DNA from: Microbacterium sp. 5K110
Lineage (GTDB): Bacteria; Actinomycetota; Actinomycetes; Actinomycetales; Microbacteriaceae
Direction of reading: 5' to 3'
Length of the DNA stretch: 64,000 bases
Assembly (NCBI RefSeq): GCF_005774735.1
Contig: NZ_VBUM01000003.1
Span: 1-64,000, forward strand
In this document: positions 54,283 through 64,000 of the stretch, in pieces
How the letters are laid out: every line of letters begins with the position of its first letter
Position numbering within the stretch: the stretch's first letter is position 1
Notes under the pieces: generated by a model
Told to the model about the DNA's origin: nothing
Database searches by the model: none
Seen by the model: the letters and a program-made list of their open reading frames with translations, nothing else
Position numbers and translations under genes: made by a program

Positions 54283-55737
54283 TCAGCGACCGCTGAGCTT
54301 CTCCCGCAGAGCGGCGAGGGACTCGTCGTCGGCGAGGGTGCCCTGGGCGGGCGACTCCGACGAGAAGTTGCCACCGAACGAACCCGAGTCGATCGGGTTG
54401 GCAGCCTCGGCCTCGAGGGCCTTGGCGACGGCAGCCTTGTGAGCCTCCCAGCGACCCTGGGCAGCGGCGTACTCCTGCTCCCACTGCTCGCGCTGAGCGT
54501 CGAAGCCCTCGAGCCACGCACCCGACTCGGGGTCGAAGCCCTCGGGGTACTTGTACTCGCCACGCTCGTCGTACTCGGTGACCATGCCGTACAGGGCCGG
54601 GTCGAACTCGGTGCCGTTGGGGTCGACCGACTCGTTGGCCTGCTTGAGCGACAGCGAGATGCGGCGACGCTCGAGGTCGATGTCGATGATCTTGACGAAG
54701 ACCTCTTCGCCGACCGACACGACCTGCTCGGCGAGCTCGACGTGCTTGCCCGACAGCTCCGAGATGTGCACGAGGCCCTCGATGCCGTCGGCCACGCGGA
54801 CGAACGCACCGAAGGGAACGAGCTTGGTGACCTTGCCCGGAGCGATCTGACCGATCGCGTGGGTCCGGGCGAAGACCTGCCACGGGTCTTCCTGCGTCGC
54901 CTTGAGCGACAACGAGACGCGCTCGCGGTCGAGGTCGACCTCGAGGATCTCGACGGTGACCTCCTGGCCCACCTCGACGACCTCGGAGGCGTGCTCGATG
55001 TGCTTCCACGAGAGCTCGGAGACGTGGACGAGACCGTCGACGCCGCCCAGGTCGACGAACGCACCGAAGTTGACGATCGACGAGACCGTGCCCTTGCGGA
55101 CCTGGCCCTTGTGGAGGTTGTTGAGGAACGTGGTGCGCGACTCGGACTGCGTCTGCTCGAGCAGGGCGCGGCGCGAGAGCACGACGTTGTTGCGGTTCTT
55201 GTCGAGCTCGAGGATCTTGGCCTCGATCTCCTGGCCGAGGTACGGCGTGAGGTCACGGACGCGGCGCAGCTCGATGAGCGAAGCCGGCAGGAAGCCGCGG
55301 AGGCCGATGTCGACGATGAGGCCACCCTTGACGACCTCGATCACGGAGCCGGTGACGACACCGTCGTTCTCCTTGATCTTCTCGACGTCGCCCCACGCAC
55401 GCTCGTACTGCGCGCGCTTCTTGGACAGGATGAGGCGGCCTTCCTTGTCCTCCTTCTGGAGAACGAGGGCCTCGACGTGATCGCCGACGTTGACGACCTC
55501 GTTGGGGTCGACGTCGTGCTTGATCGAAAGCTCGCGCGAGGGGATGACACCCTCGGTCTTGTAACCGACGTCGAGGAGGACCTCGTCGCGGTCGATCTTC
55601 ACCACGGTGCCTTCGATGAGGTCGCCGTCGTTGAAGAACTTCAGAGTCTTCTCGACCGCGGCCAGGAAGTCTTCAGCAGAGCCGATGTCGTTGATCGCGA
55701 CCTGCTTGATGGCCGGGGCGGTCGTTGCGGTAGTCAT
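54283..55737 (-). CDS. rpsA: 30S ribosomal protein S1
   Basis: This 484-residue protein has four S1 RNA-binding domains in a row, at about residues 35-105, 120-185, 205-275 and 290-365. The last two have FGAFVDLGGVDGLVHVSELS and FGAFVRVADGIEGLVHISELS. A C-terminal actinobacterial tail (WEQEYAAAQGRWEAHKAA) follows. It binds mRNA on the 30S subunit. ATG 55737 is the start; the longer open frame to 55914 is not supported. A leader of about 200 bases follows the probable promoter. Confidence 0.96.
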   Translation of the reverse strand: MTTATTAPAIKQVAINDIGSAEDFLAAVEKTLKFFNDGDLIEGTVVKIDRDEVLLDVGYKTEGVIPSRELSIKHDVDPNEVVNVGDHVEALVLQKEDKEGRLILSKKRAQYERAWGDVEKIKENDGVVTGSVIEVVKGGLIVDIGLRGFLPASLIELRRVRDLTPYLGQEIEAKILELDKNRNNVVLSRRALLEQTQSESRTTFLNNLHKGQVRKGTVSSIVNFGAFVDLGGVDGLVHVSELSWKHIEHASEVVEVGQEVTVEILEVDLDRERVSLSLKATQEDPWQVFARTHAIGQIAPGKVTKLVPFGAFVRVADGIEGLVHISELSGKHVELAEQVVSVGEEVFVKIIDIDLERRRISLSLKQANESVDPNGTEFDPALYGMVTEYDERGEYKYPEGFDPESGAWLEGFDAQREQWEQEYAAAQGRWEAHKAAVAKALEAEAANPIDSGSFGGNFSSESPAQGTLADDESLAALREKLSGR

Positions 55738-56174
55738 GTAGTGGGTTGTCCTAGTGGGGTTGGTGTCGGGCTTCGACTCACGTGGACCCGTCCTCCCGGA
55801 CGCGGCCCCTCGGGCTCCGATCGTCGAGACGAGCGGATGCCACGCCGAAGCGAAGCGGATTGTTTCGTGCGATGCCACCCGACCCGGTTCTCGGACATGC
55901 GAGACGAGCCACACGGGTGACGATCAAGGCTACCAGAATCCGACCGCTTCCCGCGGGGCAGGCCACCGGCACCCCCGCACGCGGGAGCAGCGCGCCCCGA
56001 CACTCTCCGACCGGCCTTCGGAAACGCCTCGGATCAGCACGTTTCTGCTTCCCTCGACCACCCGTCCGCCCAGGTTGCGTCCAGACTGCCGTGCCAGGCT
56101 CCCGGACTCGTGCCCGCTCATCGCGGGTCGGACGTGCGAAACCCGCGCCGTCCTCCCCACACGAAACCGGTTAT
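55738..56174. other. intergenic region between divergent rpsA and secreted protein gene (no gene)
   Basis: This 437-base stretch must hold both promoters. I see no clear -10/-35 pairs, no convincing small gene and no riboswitch. Part of it may be a long rpsA leader. The plus-strand start at 56175 has no Shine-Dalgarno. Confidence 0.5.
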
Positions 56175-57149
56175 ATGCGCTCTGATTCGACGCCCCCATC
56201 CAACCGCCGCGACCGTCGCCAGGCTTCCCGCCGCGCACGCCGCCGGCCCGCTCTGACGGCGGGATTCCTCGCCGTCGGGGTCCTCGCGACAGCAGCCCTC
56301 ACGGGCACCGCACCGCTGGCATCCGCCGCCTCCCCCGCCGACCTGACGTCGGCCTCGTTCCGTCTCGCGGCGTACAGCACCCCGACCACCTCCGCCGCTC
56401 CGGAAGCCATCGCCGCCCGCGCCGCGGTCACCGCTGCCTCGACGAGCGCACAGGCAGCGACCTCGGTGCAGAACGACATCGCGGCATCCGGGCTCGACAT
56501 CGGCCAGCCCGCCACCGTGGACACCGCTGCGCTGGACGGCGCCGCGCAGCGACTCACCGAGGCGCAGTCGCTCCCCGCCACGCTGCTGCCGGAGCTGACG
56601 GACCAAGTCACCACCGCAGCCTCGACCGTAGACCAGCGGGTCGCCGAGCTGCGCGGCAGCCTCGACGCCGCCGTGGCGAAGAAGCAGGCCGAAGAAGCCG
56701 CCGAGAAGGCGCGCCAGGAGGCCGAAGCCGCCGCCAAGGCCAAGGCTGCGGAAGAGGCCGCCTCCGCGCGTTCGACTCCGTCGTCCGGCGGAACCCCTGC
56801 GCGTCCGGTGGCGCCGTCCGGCGGTGGCGGCTCGGGCGACAACAGCCCCGGCGGCGCGCAGGCGACCGCCCGCGGCATGCTGGCCGGCTACGGCTGGGGC
56901 GACGACCAGTTCTCGTGCCTCGTGTCGCTGTGGAACCGCGAGTCCGGCTGGAACGTGCACGCGTACAACTCCGGCAGCGGCGCCTACGGCATCCCGCAGG
57001 CGCTCCCGGGCAGCAAGATGGGCTCGGCCGGCGCCGACTGGCAGGACAACGCGGCGACGCAGATCTCGTGGGGCCTCGGGTACATCTCGGGTCGCTACGG
57101 CAGCCCGTGCGGCGCGTGGGGTCACTCGCAGTCGACCGGGTGGTACTGA
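56175..57149 (+). CDS. secreted transglycosylase-like protein (copy 1)
   Basis: This 324-residue protein has an Arg-rich start and a signal peptide (about residues 26-51, ending PLASA). An Ala/Glu/Lys-rich, probably coiled region covers about 165-200, followed by a Gly/Ser/Pro linker. The C-terminal domain (about 240-324) is lysozyme-like, with LVSLWNRESGW (catalytic Glu), GAYGIPQALPGSKM and WGHSQSTGWY at the end. It probably acts on peptidoglycan outside the cell. It is paralogous to the gene at 59632. ATG 56175 has no Shine-Dalgarno. Confidence 0.85.
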   Translation: MRSDSTPPSNRRDRRQASRRARRRPALTAGFLAVGVLATAALTGTAPLASAASPADLTSASFRLAAYSTPTTSAAPEAIAARAAVTAASTSAQAATSVQNDIAASGLDIGQPATVDTAALDGAAQRLTEAQSLPATLLPELTDQVTTAASTVDQRVAELRGSLDAAVAKKQAEEAAEKARQEAEAAAKAKAAEEAASARSTPSSGGTPARPVAPSGGGGSGDNSPGGAQATARGMLAGYGWGDDQFSCLVSLWNRESGWNVHAYNSGSGAYGIPQALPGSKMGSAGADWQDNAATQISWGLGYISGRYGSPCGAWGHSQSTGWY

Positions 57150-57162
57150 CCCCCGTTCGACC

Positions 57163-57202
57163 ACGACGCGCCGTGCCGGAGAAATCCGGTACGGCGCGTC
57201 GT
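57163..57202. terminator. bidirectional terminator between copy 1 and the UbiB gene
   Basis: A 17-base stem (57163-57179 with 57186-57202, one G-U pair) encloses a 6-base loop. It lies in the 57-base gap between two convergent genes. Confidence 0.85.
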
Positions 57203-57206
57203 CGTT

Positions 57207-58904
<1,698 letters not shown>

Positions 58905-58956
58905 CGCATCTCCCGGATGCCGATGACCCGACGACGGCCGTCGGGCTCTGGCACCC

Positions 58957-59535
58957 TCAGCTCTGGGCGAGGATGGAGTAGAGCTTACGGCGCGCCTCGT
59001 CGAGGATCTCGACGGCGGCAGCGACCTGCTCCTTGTCACCCGTACGCGCCACCTGTGCGGCGGCCTGCGCGAGCTCGACACCGGCCTTGGGCAGCGCGGT
59101 CATGCGCCCGCTGTCGCGTGATCCGGCCGACTCCCAGGGAGCGGTGCGCTCGGTGGTCTCGTCACCGGCGGCGGCACGACCCTCTTCGGTGAGCGAGTAC
59201 GTCTTGCGTCCACCCGACTCCTCGGCCCGGACCAGGCCCTCGTCGGTGAGGAGCTGCAGCGTGGGGTACACCGAGCCGGGGCTCGGCTTCCAGCTGCCGC
59301 CGCTGCGCTCTTCGATCTCACGGATGATCTGGTACCCGTGCATCGGCTGCTCGAGCAGGAGCGAGAGGACGGCCGAACGCACGTCGCCCTTGTTCATGCG
59401 GGAGCCGCTCGACGTCTTCTGCTCGAACTGCGCGCGCAACTGCTCCATCGCGTCGAGGATGTTGGACATCGGCCAGCCCTGACCGGCGGAACCGCCGCGT
59501 GCGCCGAACGCGTCTCCGAGGAATGAACCACTCAT
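58957..59535 (-). CDS. PadR-family transcriptional regulator
   Basis: This 192-residue regulator has a winged helix with GDVRSAVLSLLLEQPMHGYQI and SPGSVYPTLQLLTDEGLV, then a C-terminal helical domain for dimerisation. A 40-residue Gly/Ser-rich N-terminal extension precedes the usual PadR core. ATG 59535 has AGGAGG five bases upstream. A perfect 9-base inverted repeat lies 34-57 bases upstream of the start and is a likely autoregulatory operator. The UbiB gene is a possible co-transcribed target. Confidence 0.92.
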   Translation of the reverse strand: MSGSFLGDAFGARGGSAGQGWPMSNILDAMEQLRAQFEQKTSSGSRMNKGDVRSAVLSLLLEQPMHGYQIIREIEERSGGSWKPSPGSVYPTLQLLTDEGLVRAEESGGRKTYSLTEEGRAAAGDETTERTAPWESAGSRDSGRMTALPKAGVELAQAAAQVARTGDKEQVAAAVEILDEARRKLYSILAQS

Positions 59536-59568
59536 GACGACCTCCTGATGCGGACCCCGGATGGGTCC

Positions 59569-59592
59569 AGCGATATACAACGATATATCGCT
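59569..59592 (-). promoter_or_regulatory. inverted-repeat operator of the PadR-type gene
   Basis: AGCGATATA (59569-59577) and TATATCGCT (59584-59592) are perfect 9-base arms around a 6-base spacer. The block is AT-rich in a GC-rich setting. It lies immediately upstream of the PadR-type gene and may also cover a -10 (TATATC/TATACA). PadR proteins bind such sites. Confidence 0.75.
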
Positions 59593-59631
59593 GAAGGAGG
59601 TCGGGGCTGGGAATCCGCCGACCCGCGCGAC

Positions 59632-60528
59632 TCAGTACCAGTTGGTCGCCTGGGAATGCCCCCACGCGCTGCACGGCGTTCCGTACCCGCGGGAGATGTA
59701 GTCCAGACCCCATTTGATCTGCGTCGCGGCGTTGCTCTGCCAGTCGTCGCCGAACGTCGCCATCTTGCTTCCCGGCAGCGACTGCGGGATACCGGTCGCA
59801 CCGCTGGGGTTGTAGGCCTGGTAGTTCCAGCCGGACTCCTTGGTCCACAGGGACGCCAGGCACGAGAACTGGTCACTGCCCCAGCCGTACTGCTCGGCCG
59901 CGGTCTTCGCGGCGAACTCCTTGGCCCCCTCGGGGGTGTTCACGCGGGCGAGCGCTTCAGCCGCCTCCTGCTGACGCTGAGCCTCCGCGGCGGCCGCGGC
60001 CTCGGCCTGGCGCTGCGCCTCGGCGGCGGCATCCGCGGCGGCCTTCGCCGCGACGGCATCGTTCAGGCTGCCGCGCAGCTGTGCCACCCGCTCCGCCACA
60101 CGCTGGCTCTCGCTCGCGGCATTCTGGCTGAGGGCCGGAACGAGCACGACCGGGAACAGATCCGCGGAGGACAGCCGGTCAGCGGCGCTCTCCAACCCCG
60201 ACGTGTCGACCGAGACATCGCCCACCGACAGCGGCAGACCGGCGGCGGCGATGTCGGTCTCGACGGTCGCGGCATCCTCGAGTGTCGCCTGAGCGCGGGT
60301 CAAGGCCGCGTCCGCATCGCCGACCACTCCCTGGAGGGTCGGAGCAGAGCCGATGGCCGCGCTCGCGCGGAACGCCGGCGCCGAGAACCCGGATGCCGAG
60401 GCGTCGGGAAGAGACAGCGGCGAGGCCGCGGCCAGTCCCGTGGTCGCCACCAGACCCAGGGCGACACCGGCACACGTGGCGGCGGTGACGAGGGTGCGAC
60501 GAGCGCGGTGGACATGGGTGAGCTTCAC
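59632..60528 (-). CDS. secreted transglycosylase-like protein (copy 2)
   Basis: This 298-residue paralogue of the 56175 product has a signal peptide (about residues 10-35, ending LAAAS), an Ala/Glu/Gln-rich coiled region (about 155-190) and the same C-terminal lysozyme-like domain. That domain has LASLWTKESGW, GATGIPQSLPGSKM and WGHSQATNWY. GTG 60528 is my best start, with no Shine-Dalgarno; TTG 60543 is an alternative. Direct repeats CGTTAT/CGTTAC lie about 120 bases upstream. It probably remodels the cell wall. Confidence 0.85.
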   Translation of the reverse strand: MKLTHVHRARRTLVTAATCAGVALGLVATTGLAAASPLSLPDASASGFSAPAFRASAAIGSAPTLQGVVGDADAALTRAQATLEDAATVETDIAAAGLPLSVGDVSVDTSGLESAADRLSSADLFPVVLVPALSQNAASESQRVAERVAQLRGSLNDAVAAKAAADAAAEAQRQAEAAAAAEAQRQQEAAEALARVNTPEGAKEFAAKTAAEQYGWGSDQFSCLASLWTKESGWNYQAYNPSGATGIPQSLPGSKMATFGDDWQSNAATQIKWGLDYISRGYGTPCSAWGHSQATNWY

Positions 60529-60923
60529 ATCGGAACGCAACAAAACAGGTGAGATCTTTCGTCAGGGGCGCGACTCGTCGGACGCGAGCGCGAAAATGTG
60601 CCGTCGGGTCGACACAAGTCCCCGAGTGTGAGCGGCACGTCTGAGCGTTATCTCTTCGTTACCTGAAAGGCTGGTGAGAGGCCTGCCGCCGGGACAGCGG
60701 GATCGGGCAGCACGCCGCGGCACCGGACAGGGCCTCGACGGGGGTGCCTGGCATCCCCTTGGAAAGGCCCTCTCACCGGGCGTTCCCGCGAACTCCTCGC
60801 CACCGCGCAGCCGGCTGGGCGGGGGTACCCGCCGAAGCGACTCCCCGAACAAACGAACGGGCCGATCCGGCGAGGAAAATCGCGCGGATCGGCCCGTTCG
60901 GCGTGCGGTCGGAGCGGTTCGCG
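60529..60923 (-). promoter_or_regulatory. intergenic region upstream of copy 2 (no gene)
   Basis: This 395-base stretch holds the pgi terminator (60854-60900) and the promoter region of the secreted protein gene. Direct repeats CGTTAT (60646-60651) and CGTTAC (60657-60662) with 11-base period resemble MtrA-type sites of actinobacterial wall hydrolase genes. I see no coding sequence or recognised riboswitch. Confidence 0.55.
60854..60900 (-). terminator. terminator after pgi
   Basis: A perfect 16-base stem, CGAACGGGCCGATCCG (60854-60869) with its complement at 60885-60900, encloses a 15-base loop. It begins 23 bases past the pgi stop on the minus strand. Confidence 0.85.
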
Positions 60924-62603
60924 TCAGGAACGGTGCGCGCGGTAGTAGTTCAGCAGCGCGGCCGTCGAGGCGTCCTGGGACGCGAGGGCGTCGTCGTCAC
61001 CCTCGATCGCGGGAGCGATCTGCAGAGCCAGCTGCTTGCCGAGCTCGACACCCCACTGGTCGAAGGAGTTGATGCCCCAGATCGTGCCCTGCGTGAAGGT
61101 GATGTGCTCGTACAGCGCGATGAGCTGACCGAGGACCGCGGGCGTCAATGCCGGGGCGAAGATCGACGTCGTCGGACGGTTGCCGGGGAAGGTCCGTGCC
61201 GCGACGAGGGCGCCCGTGGTGCCCTCGGCCTCGACTTCTTCGGCGGTCTTCCCGAACGCAAGAGCCTTCGTCTGCGCGAGGAAGTTCGCGAGGAAGAGCC
61301 CGTGCACATCGCGTCCGTCGTCGGCCAGCGGGTAGGCGGGATTGACGAACGCGATGAAGTCGGCGGGGATCAGGCGAGTGCCCTGGTGGATGAGCTGGTA
61401 GAACGCGTGCTGCCCGTTCGTTCCCGGCTCGCCCCAGAAGATCTCGCCGGTGTCGGTCGTGACGGGCGAGCCGTCCCACCGCACGGACTTGCCGTTGGAC
61501 TCCATGGTCAGCTGCTGGAGGTACGCGGCGAACCGGCTCAACTGCTGCGCATAGGGCAGGACCGCGTGCGACTGCGCACCGAGGAAGTTGGTGTACCAGA
61601 CGTTGAGCAGCCCCATCAGGACCGGAACGTTGCGCTCGACCGGCGTCGTCGCCACGTGGACGTCGACAGCGTGGAAACCCGAGAGCACTTCGCGGAACGC
61701 GGCGGGGCCGAACGCGATCATCAGCGAAAGACCGATCGCGGAGTCGACCGAGTATCGCCCGCCGACCCAGTCCCAGAAGCCGAAGGCGTTGGCGGGGTCG
61801 ATGCCGAAGGCCTCGACCTTGTCCAGAGCGGTCGACACCGCGACGAAGTGGTGCGCGACGGCGTCGACGCGCGCGTCGTCGGTGGCGTCGATCGCGCCGG
61901 CGGCGGCGAGACCGGCCCACAGCCAGTCTCGGGCGAGCCGGGCGTTGGTCAGGGTCTCGAGCGTGGTGAAGGTCTTGGATGCGACGATGAACAGCGTGGT
62001 CTCGGGGTCGAGGTCGGCAGTCTTCTCGGCGATGTCCGTCGGGTCGATGTTGCTGACGAAACGCGCCTGGATACCGGCGTCGGCGAGCGGCTTGAGTGCC
62101 TCGTAGACCATCACGGGACCGAGGTCGGATCCGCCGATGCCGATGTTGACCACGTGCGTGACCTTCTTGCCGGTCACGCCCTGCCACTCGCCCGAGCGGA
62201 CCCGGTCGGCGAAGGTCGACATCGCGTCGAGAACGGCCTGGACGTCGTGATCGACATCCTGTCCGTCGACGTGGAGTGCGGGTGCGGCGTCCGCGGGGCG
62301 ACGCAGGGCCGTGTGCAAGACCGCACGGTCTTCGCTCGTGTTGAGGTGGACGCCGCGCAGCATGTCGGCGAAGCGCTCGCGCACTCCGGTCTCGTCGGCG
62401 AGGGCGACGAGGGCCTCGAGGACGTCGGTGGTGATGAGGTTCTTCGATAGGTCGACGTGGAGATCGCCGACCGTGCGCGTGAGGCTGTCGACGCGATCGG
62501 GATCGGCGGCGAACCACGCGCGCAGATCGGGGTCGAAGCTCTCGCGCAGTGCCGTGAGGCGGGTCCAGGCGGAAGTGGTGGTGGGGTCAACGGGCGCAGT
62601 CAC
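60924..62603 (-). CDS. pgi: glucose-6-phosphate isomerase (canonical)
   Basis: This 559-residue enzyme has the full Pgi plan with [48 protein letters not shown] (signature 1 region) and [17 protein letters not shown] (signature 2 region). It interconverts glucose- and fructose-6-phosphate. I use GTG 62603; GTG 62612 is equally possible. It is a single gene, far from the pentose-phosphate operon that holds the shorter, divergent isomerase-like gene. Confidence 0.96.
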   Translation of the reverse strand: MTAPVDPTTTSAWTRLTALRESFDPDLRAWFAADPDRVDSLTRTVGDLHVDLSKNLITTDVLEALVALADETGVRERFADMLRGVHLNTSEDRAVLHTALRRPADAAPALHVDGQDVDHDVQAVLDAMSTFADRVRSGEWQGVTGKKVTHVVNIGIGGSDLGPVMVYEALKPLADAGIQARFVSNIDPTDIAEKTADLDPETTLFIVASKTFTTLETLTNARLARDWLWAGLAAAGAIDATDDARVDAVAHHFVAVSTALDKVEAFGIDPANAFGFWDWVGGRYSVDSAIGLSLMIAFGPAAFREVLSGFHAVDVHVATTPVERNVPVLMGLLNVWYTNFLGAQSHAVLPYAQQLSRFAAYLQQLTMESNGKSVRWDGSPVTTDTGEIFWGEPGTNGQHAFYQLIHQGTRLIPADFIAFVNPAYPLADDGRDVHGLFLANFLAQTKALAFGKTAEEVEAEGTTGALVAARTFPGNRPTTSIFAPALTPAVLGQLIALYEHITFTQGTIWGINSFDQWGVELGKQLALQIAPAIEGDDDALASQDASTAALLNYYRAHRS

Positions 62604-62666
62604 GTCCCCCACGGTAGCGACCCGAGCGGACGGACGAGGGGTGGATGACGAACGAAGGGGAAACCG

Positions 62667-63380
62667 CTAAGCGATCGACCCCTCGGGAGGAACCGTGCCC
62701 ACGGTCGGGAGCGCGATCTCGCGCGTGCCGTCCCACGGCTCCGTCCACCCGAGCCGGTCGAACATCCCGTCGAGCAACATCGCCGTGAACCCCCACACGA
62801 CATGGGTCCCCTTCGCGTGCGGCACGAGGAAGGCCGGGCCGCGCCAGGTCCGTCCGTCGCGGTGGATGCTGGTCACTCCGCGACGCGCCGGGTCGAGAAG
62901 GTCGGCGACGGGGGCGCGGAACACGGCGGCGGATTCGGCGGCATCGACCGCGCGCACCGGAGACGGCCGATCCCACCACCCGACGACCGGGGACACCAGG
63001 TGTCGCGAGTACGCCAGCGGCACGCGCGGCAGTGTGCCGATGACATCCACTCCCGCCGGATCGAGTCCCGTCTCCTCCTTCGCTTCGCGGAGCGCGGCGG
63101 CGACCGGGCCGGAGTCCCCCGCATCGACGCGACCCCCGGGGAAGGCCACTTGCCCCGGATGCGCTCGCAGAGTGGCGGCGCGGGCGAGCAGCAGGACATC
63201 CAGATCGCGCGGCACCGCGCGGGCGGAGCGGGAACTGGGGACCGCATCGAGAGTGCCGAACAGGATCAGGACGGCGGCGTCCCGGGCACCGTCCGCGACC
63301 GGCAGGGCACGGAGGTCGGCGAACATCTCGTCGGTCGCGCCGTCGACGAGCGCGCGCAGTTCGGTGCGGGGCGAGGGCAT
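62667..63380 (-). CDS. NUDIX hydrolase, CoA pyrophosphatase-like
   Basis: This 237-residue protein carries LLARAATLRAHPGQVAFPGGR, the CoA-specific NUDIX extension, and then the Nudix box GGRVDAGDSGPVAAALREAKEETGL. The first acidic position of the box is Asp rather than Glu. It probably hydrolyses CoA or related nucleotides. ATG 63380 is the start from homology; the longer frame to 63692 has no support. Confidence 0.9.
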   Translation of the reverse strand: MPSPRTELRALVDGATDEMFADLRALPVADGARDAAVLILFGTLDAVPSSRSARAVPRDLDVLLLARAATLRAHPGQVAFPGGRVDAGDSGPVAAALREAKEETGLDPAGVDVIGTLPRVPLAYSRHLVSPVVGWWDRPSPVRAVDAAESAAVFRAPVADLLDPARRGVTSIHRDGRTWRGPAFLVPHAKGTHVVWGFTAMLLDGMFDRLGWTEPWDGTREIALPTVGTVPPEGSIA

Positions 63381-63522
63381 GGATCGAGGGTAGTCGGACC
63401 GGTCGCGCGCGAGAGCGGGACGCACGTGGGGGAAACGGGCGCGGAAGGCGGCTCTCGCCGGCGTCGCCGCTCGCCGCCCACGGCGTCGCGCGACATGTGA
63501 GGATGAACGCGGGAGGTGCCCG

Positions 63523-63834
63523 ATGGCCGAAAGACTCCACGCCGTGACGCTCGTCGTCGACATGCCCATCACCAAGATCGACGCCCTCGACGTGATCGCC
63601 TTCGCGGCGAACGGAGCGGTCGACAATGCCGGAACGCCCCGTCCGCTCGTCTGGCTCGCGCCCCACGCCTGGGCGGAGGTCGAGATCCCCAAGTTCGCCG
63701 ATCCCCCACCCTTCGCGATCGACGTCTACTCCGACGCATCGCGCGAGATCGCCTGGGCGCAGGCGCGTCGGCTGCACAGCGCCCTGGAGCGGCTGGGATG
63801 GACGGTCGAGCCCCCGCGCGCGAGCGCCCGGTGA
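63523..63834 (+). CDS. conserved protein of unknown function
   Basis: This 103-residue protein starts at ATG 63523 with GGGAGG six bases upstream. It has no signal peptide or membrane helix. It includes PLVWLAPHAWAEVEIPKFADPP and a helical AQARRLHSALERLGW near the end, which suggests a compact alpha-beta fold. I do not recognise the family. It lies divergent from the NUDIX gene. Confidence 0.75.
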   Translation: MAERLHAVTLVVDMPITKIDALDVIAFAANGAVDNAGTPRPLVWLAPHAWAEVEIPKFADPPPFAIDVYSDASREIAWAQARRLHSALERLGWTVEPPRASAR

Positions 63835-63913
63835 CCTCGACCGCGGCGGATCTCGACCTGCCGACGCCGACACGACGGCATCCCGGATCTTCGCCCGGCG
63901 AACGGACAGGTCG

Positions 63914-64000
63914 CTACGAGACGAGACCGGCCAATTCGGCGCTGCGGTCCCACAGCAGGCGCGCCAGCCCGGGGTGGTCGGCCCGTCGGTGGGTCTTCGC
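63914..64000 (-). CDS. 3' end of a probable short-chain dehydrogenase, cut by window
   Basis: The minus strand is open from base 64000 to a TAG at 63914-63916, giving 28 residues ending HPGLARLLWDRSAELAGLVS. This ending (LW-x2-S-x-EL-x-GL) is typical of actinobacterial SDR oxidoreductases. The rest lies outside the window, so the family is an inference from the tail alone. Confidence 0.45.
   Translation of the reverse strand, partial: AKTHRRADHPGLARLLWDRSAELAGLVS

Noticed and set aside
55738-56174. Cyclic di-AMP (ydaO) riboswitch upstream of copy 1
   Set aside because: Such riboswitches are common before actinobacterial wall hydrolase genes, so I looked for the conserved core with its CAGCTAACC segment. 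It is absent here and also upstream of copy 2 (60529-60923).

Overview
The window is a stretch of chromosome from a high-GC Actinobacterium. The best fit is Microbacterium or a close relative in Microbacteriaceae. This rests on the gene families (RbpA, WhiA, OpcA, actinobacterial SUF and heme A genes, an rRNA operon with no spacer tRNA), the very high GC in third codon positions, and gene sequences that read like Microbacterium orthologues. It looks like core chromosome throughout. I see no insertion sequence, prophage, CRISPR array, tRNA or integration scar.

Layout. (1) 1-1858: end of a DUF4190 membrane protein, a DUF3099 membrane protein, a tiny zinc-ribbon-like protein and SURF1. (2) 1924-3522: an ABC-F ATPase. 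(3) 3709-8661: an iron-siderophore uptake locus with a lipoprotein, two FecCD permeases and an ATPase, plus a convergent siderophore-interacting reductase. Both promoters carry DtxR/IdeR-like boxes. (4) 8728-14089: a MalY-like lyase and the SUF iron-sulfur assembly operon sufB-sufD-Rieske-sufC-DUF59. (5) 14344-16920: heme A synthesis (ctaA, ctaB). (6) 17144-25292: a pentose-phosphate operon tkt-tal-pgi2-zwf-opcA-pgl with short or overlapping junctions. (7) 25351-29807: rbpA, secG, tpiA, pgk, gap and sodA. (8) 29983-40434: whiA, rapZ, uvrC, uvrA, an OhrR-like regulator, uvrB and coaE. (9) 40545-43718: a receiver-only response regulator, a membrane protein with a degenerate GGDEF domain and a PAS histidine kinase. 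(10) 43824-48001: a GIY-YIG-type small protein, a divergent GH13 enzyme and an MFS transporter. (11) 48157-53424: a complete 16S-23S-5S rRNA operon on the minus strand. (12) 54003-64000: rpsA, two paralogous secreted transglycosylase-like proteins around a UbiB kinase and a PadR regulator, the canonical pgi, a NUDIX CoA pyrophosphatase, and the end of a probable SDR gene.

How the genes work together. Central carbon metabolism dominates: lower glycolysis, the oxidative and non-oxidative pentose phosphate pathways, and two unrelated-length phosphoglucose isomerases. A second theme is iron: uptake, Fe-S assembly, heme A and superoxide dismutase. A third is genome maintenance through UvrABC.

The most interesting non-gene signal is the heptamer GGATGCC/GGCATCC. 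I count about 70 copies by eye in both orientations. In the coding copies I checked it sits in frame as the rare-codon pairs GAT-GCC or GCA-TCC, and inverted pairs of it form three intergenic terminators. That is the arrangement seen for DNA-uptake or other selected short words. I cannot run statistics here, so this is a lead rather than a result.
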